Assembly (NCBI GenBank): GCA_002371345.1
Contig: DFHY01000055.1
Span: forward strand, 1-6,385
Length of the DNA: 6,385 bases
Direction: 5' to 3'
DNA from: Lachnospiraceae bacterium UBA3711
GTDB taxonomy: Bacteria > Bacillota > Clostridia > Lachnospirales > Lachnospiraceae
The notes beneath the pieces were generated by a model that was not told the origin of the DNA, ran no database searches, and worked only from the letters and a program-made list of their open reading frames with translations. The position numbers and the translations under genes were made by a program. Numbering within the stretch: position 1 is the first letter of the stretch; every line of letters begins with the position of its first letter. Positions 1-4,238 of this stretch are shown in pieces.

Positions 1-1509
1 GACAAGAAAGGCGTCGTATCGACCTTTTCCGCATGTGTCGTCCTGCTGTCCTGCTTCAGCCTGGCATTTACCGCGGTCTGTCTTATCGGACACGGCGCGC
101 TCTCGGCTGCTGCCGGAGCGCGCGGAGAAACCGCCAGGCTGCTGTCACCATATATACTCGGATATGCCCCCGGTATCATCGGGCAGGTACTCTCCGGCGT
201 TCTCATGGTATTCCTGCCGTTCAACAACGACACTAAACGCTCCTACGCAGGTATTGGCGTCATGCTGGTCGTCAACGTAGGCATGGATCTTCTGAACGCG
301 CTTGTGCTGCACTGGGGTACTTTCGGCATGGGGCTTGCCACGAGCATCAGCTATCTTGCCTCCTCCGCGGTTATGATCATCAGCTTTTTCGGAAGCGGCA
401 AAGCTATACACCTGAGCCTTAAGTCTCTTAACCTCAGGGAGATGCCGAAAGCAATTCTGCTCGGACTCCCGAGCCTGATGTTCACGATCGGACTCACACT
501 CAAGGGATTTCTCCTTAATGTCAGGCTCTTTACTATGGTCGGAGCCTCCGCCGTCGCGGTCATGAATGTTCAGAACAATGTAATCTCCATAATCGGAGCA
601 ATCCCGCAGGGATGTGCCGCGGCGCTGCTGACACTGGCGTCTCTCTACTACGGAGACAAGGACCGTGAGTCCATGGTCTTCGCCACACGCGATTCACTGA
701 AATACGGACTGATTCTCTCCTCCGCTTCTGTCGCTGTGCTGATGGCATGTTCATCTGTCATTCCGGCCATGTTCTTCCGGCACACAGATCCGGCCTACGC
801 TCTGGCGCAGCGCATGCTGCTGCTCTTCCCCAACTGGCTGGTCCTGAATCTGCTGTTCGGAGTCTTTACGAAGATTTACCAGTGCCAGGACAGGAAGGTG
901 CTGGTAAATGTCCTATCATTCGCCGAAACACTGGGGCCGGCAGCGGTATCCGTCGTTCTGGCGCCGGTCATGGGCGTTGACGGAGTCTGGATCTCATTTT
1001 CCGTATGCGAGATCATCTGCCTTATTGTCATCGCGATAACCGTTTTTATCCATTCGAAAAAGATAACATTCTCCCTCGAGGACTGGATGCAGCTTAAGCC
1101 TGACTTCGGGACGCCTCCTGATATGTGCATGGAGTTCTCCGTCCATTCTATCGATGATGTCGTTACAAAGGCTGCATCGGTCATGGACTTCTGCTCTTCC
1201 CGCGGAATAGATATGAGGCGCAGTCGTCTGGCGAGACTGGCCATCGAAGAATTAACCGGAAATATAGTGGAACACGGATTCAATGACGGGAAGAAGCACT
1301 CTGTGGATGTACGTATTGTGGCCGCGGATGAGCCGCTCACCATCAGGATCAGGGACGACTGTCCCGCTTTTGACCCGGCAAAATATATGGAACAGTTCTC
1401 TCATGAGGATCCCACCAGAAACGCCGGACTGCGGCTCATCGCCGGAATCGCAGAAAGCATCAGTTACCAGAACAACGCCGGTATAAATACATTGCTTATA
1501 AACGTCTGA
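1..1509 (+). CDS. MATE-family multi-pass membrane protein fused to a C-terminal RsbW-like HATPase domain (5' partial)
   Basis: The frame is open from base 1 and ends at TGA 1507-1509, giving 502 residues. The first in-frame ATG (205) falls inside a membrane segment, so the true start lies upstream. Window residues 1 to about 352 contain roughly ten hydrophobic segments (about 5-27, 50-73, 79-99, 104-127, 150-171, 181-208, 237-258, 268-292, 302-324, 325-352). A charged loop near 128-150 separates two halves, as in MATE/MOP transporters, which have 12 segments; about two N-terminal segments are missing. After a linker (353-375) comes a cytoplasmic HATPase_c domain of RsbW/SpoIIAB type (about 376-502). 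Its N-box has E417, N421 and H425; a G1-like box D452-D-C-P-A-F-D458 follows, then an N-A-G476-L-R-L-I box. MATE proteins usually export drugs or metabolites by ion antiport, and RsbW-like domains phosphorylate STAS proteins or bind sigma factors. The fused protein may be a membrane-held kinase rather than a working exporter. The domain identities are firm; kinase activity, transport and substrate are unknown. Confidence 0.88.
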   Translation, partial: DKKGVVSTFSACVVLLSCFSLAFTAVCLIGHGALSAAAGARGETARLLSPYILGYAPGIIGQVLSGVLMVFLPFNNDTKRSYAGIGVMLVVNVGMDLLNALVLHWGTFGMGLATSISYLASSAVMIISFFGSGKAIHLSLKSLNLREMPKAILLGLPSLMFTIGLTLKGFLLNVRLFTMVGASAVAVMNVQNNVISIIGAIPQGCAAALLTLASLYYGDKDRESMVFATRDSLKYGLILSSASVAVLMACSSVIPAMFFRHTDPAYALAQRMLLLFPNWLVLNLLFGVFTKIYQCQDRKVLVNVLSFAETLGPAAVSVVLAPVMGVDGVWISFSVCEIICLIVIAITVFIHSKKITFSLEDWMQLKPDFGTPPDMCMEFSVHSIDDVVTKAASVMDFCSSRGIDMRRSRLARLAIEELTGNIVEHGFNDGKKHSVDVRIVAADEPLTIRIRDDCPAFDPAKYMEQFSHEDPTRNAGLRLIAGIAESISYQNNAGINTLLINV

Positions 1510-1527
1510 ATAAATTGCGGGGGAAAT

Positions 1528-1531
1528 GGAG
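1528..1531 (+). promoter_or_regulatory. Ribosome binding site choosing the LysR start at 1538
   Basis: GGAG sits six bases before the ATG at 1538. An in-frame ATG at 1526 would add four residues (M-E-I-N), but its only purine-rich stretch (GGGGGAAA) runs almost directly into it. Starting at 1538 gives the N-terminus M-T-L-Q-Q-M-R-Y, the usual beginning of LysR proteins, so 1538 is preferred. Confidence 0.6.
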
Positions 1532-1537
1532 ATTAAT

Positions 1538-2443
1538 ATGACTCTTCAGCAGATGCGGTATGCCGTCACCGTAGCGGACTGCGGCAGCATGAATGAAGCG
1601 GCACACAGGCTCTTCATCACGCAGCCTTCACTGTCAAGCACCATACGGGAACTCGAGAAGGAGCTTGGGCTTACCCTGTTCCTTCGCTCGAACCGCGGAA
1701 TCTCCATCACCCGGGACGGTGAGGAATTCCTGGGATATGCCAGGCAGATAATCGCTCAGTACGGAATGCTTGAGGAACGTTTCATAGACCGCTCCAAGCG
1801 CAAGGTAAAGTTCTCCGTGTCCACCCAGCACTACTCTTTCGCGGTGAAAGCGTTTATTCAGACAGCCCAGGAGTTCGGTTTCGACAATTATGAGTTCGCG
1901 ATTCATGAGACAAAGACCCATACTGTCATGAATCACGTCCGCAATATGAAGAGCGAACTCGGCGTGCTCTATCTGAACGATTTCAACCGTGACGCCCTGA
2001 CTAAGATCTTCCATGAATACGGACTGGAATTCCACAAGCTCTTTGACTGCAGTATCTCTGTTTATATGTCACGCAGGCATCCGCTGGCGTCAAAGGCTTC
2101 AATTCATATAGAGGAGCTCGAGCCCTACCCCTGTCTCTCATTTGAGCAGGGTGATTACAACTCATTTTACTTTGCCGAGGAGGTTCTGAGCACCTACGAC
2201 TATAAAAAGATCATCAAGGCCGACGACCGCGCGACACTGCTGAACCTCATGACAGGACTGAACGCATTTACCCTGTGCTCAGGCATTATCACCGAGGATC
2301 TTAACGGATCAGACTATGTCGCTGTTCCGCTTGAGAGCAGCGACCGCATGACTATCGGCTACATTATGAAGACCAGGGTTGAACTGACAGACCTTGGAAG
2401 AAGCTATATTGAAAACCTTAAACAGGCGGGGGAATCCTTCTAA
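1538..2443 (+). CDS. LysR-type transcriptional regulator
   Basis: This 301-residue protein has the length and layout of a LysR-family DNA-binding regulator. The N-terminal winged helix-turn-helix covers about residues 1-60, with the typical pattern A-x-R-L-F-I-T-Q-P-S-L-S-S-T-I-R-x-L-E around 22-40, then E-L-G-L-x-L-F-x-R and G-I-x-I-T-x-x-G. A linker helix runs to about 85. The rest (about 90-295) fits a periplasmic-binding-protein-like effector domain. These proteins usually form tetramers, bind T-N11-A type dyads and respond to a small-molecule inducer. The gene starts 28 bases after the MATE-HATPase stop and ends 19 bases before the binding-protein start, on the same strand, so co-transcription is likely. 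Most LysR genes are divergent from their targets; here no divergent partner is visible. Likely targets are its own operon or the phosphatase gene downstream. The ligand cannot be told from the sequence. An alternative start at 1526 is possible. Confidence 0.93.
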   Translation: MTLQQMRYAVTVADCGSMNEAAHRLFITQPSLSSTIRELEKELGLTLFLRSNRGISITRDGEEFLGYARQIIAQYGMLEERFIDRSKRKVKFSVSTQHYSFAVKAFIQTAQEFGFDNYEFAIHETKTHTVMNHVRNMKSELGVLYLNDFNRDALTKIFHEYGLEFHKLFDCSISVYMSRRHPLASKASIHIEELEPYPCLSFEQGDYNSFYFAEEVLSTYDYKKIIKADDRATLLNLMTGLNAFTLCSGIITEDLNGSDYVAVPLESSDRMTIGYIMKTRVELTDLGRSYIENLKQAGESF

Positions 2444-2448
2444 CACAT

Positions 2449-2453
2449 AAGGA
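2449..2453 (+). promoter_or_regulatory. Ribosome binding site of the solute-binding protein gene
   Basis: AAGGA lies nine bases before the ATG at 2463, inside the 19-base gap after the LysR stop. The spacing is acceptable, and the start is confirmed by the signal peptide that follows directly. No room exists for a separate promoter in this gap, so the gene is probably read from the upstream transcript. Confidence 0.6.
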
Positions 2454-2462
2454 TTACAGTAT

Positions 2463-4151
2463 ATGAAAAAGACGATCTTCCTTCTTCTGACGCTTCTTGC
2501 CGGCATGGGGCTGACAGGCTGCGCCGGATCAAAGGCGCATGAAGATACCATAGCCGACAGTGAGACAGAATACCAGTCTGAATCCGACCTTACATATATT
2601 CACGGCAAGGATGTTGAAGATGGACTTCTGCGTATCGGACTGGATGAACAGGTTCCGACCATGGATGTCCAGAAGACAAATGAGCACTATATGATTCCGC
2701 TCAACATATATGAGCGTCTGTTCGAAATCCGTGTGAATGATGACGGCTCCACTCAGCTTGTAAATGGGCTCGCGGAGGATTATTCCATATCCAATGACGG
2801 ACTGACCTATTCTTTCACGATCCGCGACGACGCATTCTTCTCTGACGGGACTAAGGTGAAGGCCTCCGATGTCGCGTTTACCTTCACCCGTATGCTGACA
2901 GAACCCAAAAGCGTCCAGACAGACTTCGCGGATATGATCTATGGCGCCCGGGCACTGATGGTCGGAGAAGTGGATGAACTAAAAGGCGTCAGAGTTATTG
3001 ACGATAACCATCTTCAGATCACTCTCGCCGAGCCTTACGCGGGATATCTCTATGAGCTCGCCACACCTTCCTGCAGTATACTGGATGAAGACTTTGTCAC
3101 CGGCGCCGGTAACTCCTACGGTTCTTCGGCGGAACTGACTATAGGTTCCGGACCATATATGGTAACGGAATTCACCGACAGCATAATCATGCTTGAAAGG
3201 AATCCTTACTATAACTGCAGGGATTGGGAAAAGCTGACAGTAGCCAAGGCGGAGCTTCTCGTCCTTCCTCCAGCGCTCATGGATCAGATGTTCCGCGAGG
3301 GAGGGCTTGATCTTCTGGACGCTAACCTGGTCAATCCCGACACAGTGGAGACAGTATACAAAACCGACAAGTGGAGCAGCAGTCTGATATCAAAGCCCCG
3401 TGTCGATATACAGTATCTTATGCTTAACGTCGATGCGGCGCCTCTCAATGATGTCAGGATCCGCAAGGCCGTTCAGATGGCCATAGACCGTCAGGCTATC
3501 CTGGATGAACTCTATGGCGGTGACGGCCAGCTTGTGGACGGTATCTTTCCCAGAGGGCTCAACGGCTACTGCGAGGCTAATCAGGGATGGCTTACCTACG
3601 ATCCTGATGAGGCCAGGAGGCTTATCAGTGAGGTTCCCGGGACTGACGAGATCCGTCTGGAGATTGCCGCAAGCTCAAAAAACAGTACCAGAAGGCTGGC
3701 TCTTCTTGAGATGGTCAGCAAGTACCTTGAGGATGCCGGGCTTGATGTCTCTGTCGTGAGCTATGATCCCGACAGCCTTATGTATCTGCGCCAGGCCGGA
3801 CGCCTCATGGCATATTCCAGCGAATGGAGCGCCGATTACAATGACCCTGATAACTTTATCTACACTTTCTTCGGGAACCGGGCGAAAACCTACAACCGGT
3901 CAGGCAATTTCTCTGATGAAGCTGTCTTTAAGCGCATCTCTGACGCGCGCGCGATTCAGGATGAGGACAAGCGGATGGAGGAATATGCCAGGCTTGAAAA
4001 GCTCCTTGTACATGACGAGGCGGTCTGGGTACCGCTGTTCTCCACCAATCATCTCTTCGTACTTGGGAAACGTGTCGAGAGCTTCACACCGTTCTGGGCC
4101 GGATGGAGCAGCCTGTATTTCAGGGATGTGGTCCTTAAAAGCGAACAGTAG
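2463..4151 (+). CDS. ABC transporter solute-binding lipoprotein, family 5 (peptide/oligopeptide type)
   Basis: The 562-residue product begins with a lipoprotein signal peptide: K2-K3, a leucine-rich core (5-17) and the lipobox L17-T-G-C20, so it should be lipid-anchored on the outer face of the cytoplasmic membrane. A polar, acidic linker (about 21-50) follows. The family 5 (SBP_bac_5, DppA/OppA-like) fold then runs to the end. Diagnostic stretches are N-G-L-A-E-D-Y with G-L-T-Y-S-F-T-I-R around 101-121, F-S-D-G-T-K-V-K-A-S-D-V at 126-137, and near the C-terminus W455-S-A-D-Y-N-D-P-D. Such proteins capture peptides, nickel chelates, opines or sugars and pass them to an ABC permease. No permease or ATPase gene lies before or after it in the window, so it either serves a transporter encoded elsewhere or works as a ligand receptor for signalling. 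The substrate cannot be assigned. It follows the LysR gene by 19 bases, which makes LysR control plausible. Confidence 0.93.
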   Translation: MKKTIFLLLTLLAGMGLTGCAGSKAHEDTIADSETEYQSESDLTYIHGKDVEDGLLRIGLDEQVPTMDVQKTNEHYMIPLNIYERLFEIRVNDDGSTQLVNGLAEDYSISNDGLTYSFTIRDDAFFSDGTKVKASDVAFTFTRMLTEPKSVQTDFADMIYGARALMVGEVDELKGVRVIDDNHLQITLAEPYAGYLYELATPSCSILDEDFVTGAGNSYGSSAELTIGSGPYMVTEFTDSIIMLERNPYYNCRDWEKLTVAKAELLVLPPALMDQMFREGGLDLLDANLVNPDTVETVYKTDKWSSSLISKPRVDIQYLMLNVDAAPLNDVRIRKAVQMAIDRQAILDELYGGDGQLVDGIFPRGLNGYCEANQGWLTYDPDEARRLISEVPGTDEIRLEIAASSKNSTRRLALLEMVSKYLEDAGLDVSVVSYDPDSLMYLRQAGRLMAYSSEWSADYNDPDNFIYTFFGNRAKTYNRSGNFSDEAVFKRISDARAIQDEDKRMEEYARLEKLLVHDEAVWVPLFSTNHLFVLGKRVESFTPFWAGWSSLYFRDVVLKSEQ

Positions 4152-4168
4152 ATTAGTCTTCTTAATCT
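4150..4168. repeat. Weak AT-rich inverted repeat overlapping the binding-protein stop codon
   Basis: AGATTA (4150-4155) and TAATCT (4163-4168) are perfect inverted copies around a seven-base loop, overlapping the TAG stop at 4149-4151. G-U pairs could lengthen the stem slightly. No T-run follows, so it is not a standard intrinsic terminator. It could be a weak mRNA 3' structure or half of a protein-binding site; chance is also possible. Confidence 0.3.
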
Positions 4169-4193
4169 GTTATTGACCAGCGTTATTCTGATA

Positions 4194-4213
4194 GATTCTG
4201 CCATCGGAGAATC
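4194..4213. promoter_or_regulatory. Dyad GATTCT-N8-AGAATC upstream of the phosphatase gene; candidate operator or weak hairpin
   Basis: A perfect six-base inverted repeat with an eight-base spacer lies 25 bases before the phosphatase start. Viewed as DNA it contains ATTC-N10-GAAT, which resembles the dyads bound by LysR-type regulators. Viewed as RNA it is a weak AT-rich stem followed by ATTTTAT, too poor for a confident terminator. Around it in the 87-base gap (4152-4238) I see no convincing -35/-10 pair: TTGACC at 4173 has no well-spaced -10 partner. Function is uncertain. Confidence 0.3.
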
Positions 4214-4227
4214 ATTTTATCCCGCAT

Positions 4228-4235
4228 AGGAGGGG
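4228..4235 (+). promoter_or_regulatory. Strong ribosome binding site of the sensor phosphatase gene
   Basis: AGGAGGGG is a near-perfect complement to the 16S rRNA 3' end and stands just before the ATG at 4239 (AGGAGG is five bases from it). It fixes the start and is clearly stronger than the sites of the two genes before it, suggesting efficient or independent translation. Confidence 0.85.
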
Positions 4236-4238
4236 CAC

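Noticed and set aside
205..207. ATG at 205 as the start of the MATE-HATPase protein
   Set aside because: The frame is open to base 1 and encodes further MATE-like membrane segments before it. No ribosome site lies in front of this ATG, which is within a hydrophobic helix.
876..1343. 155-codon minus-strand reading frame opposite the MATE-HATPase gene
   Set aside because: It lies wholly antisense to a well-supported gene, has no recognisable domain, and its composition is what the complement of that coding sequence gives.
1634..2035. 133-codon minus-strand reading frame opposite the LysR gene
   Set aside because: It is antisense to the conserved helix-turn-helix and effector domain coding region and shows no domain of its own.
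3099..3110. Perfect palindrome ACCGGCGCCGGT in the binding-protein gene
   Set aside because: One or two perfect 12-base palindromes are expected by chance in a sequence of this length, and it is inside conserved coding sequence.
3763..4176. 137-codon + strand frame overlapping the end of the binding-protein gene
   Set aside because: It is out of frame with the conserved family 5 C-terminal region, its product is low in recognisable structure, and no good ribosome site precedes it.
4173..4197. Possible sigma-A promoter (TTGACC with TAGATT) before the phosphatase gene
   Set aside because: The spacer would be only 13 bases, and alternative pairings with better spacing match the consensus poorly.
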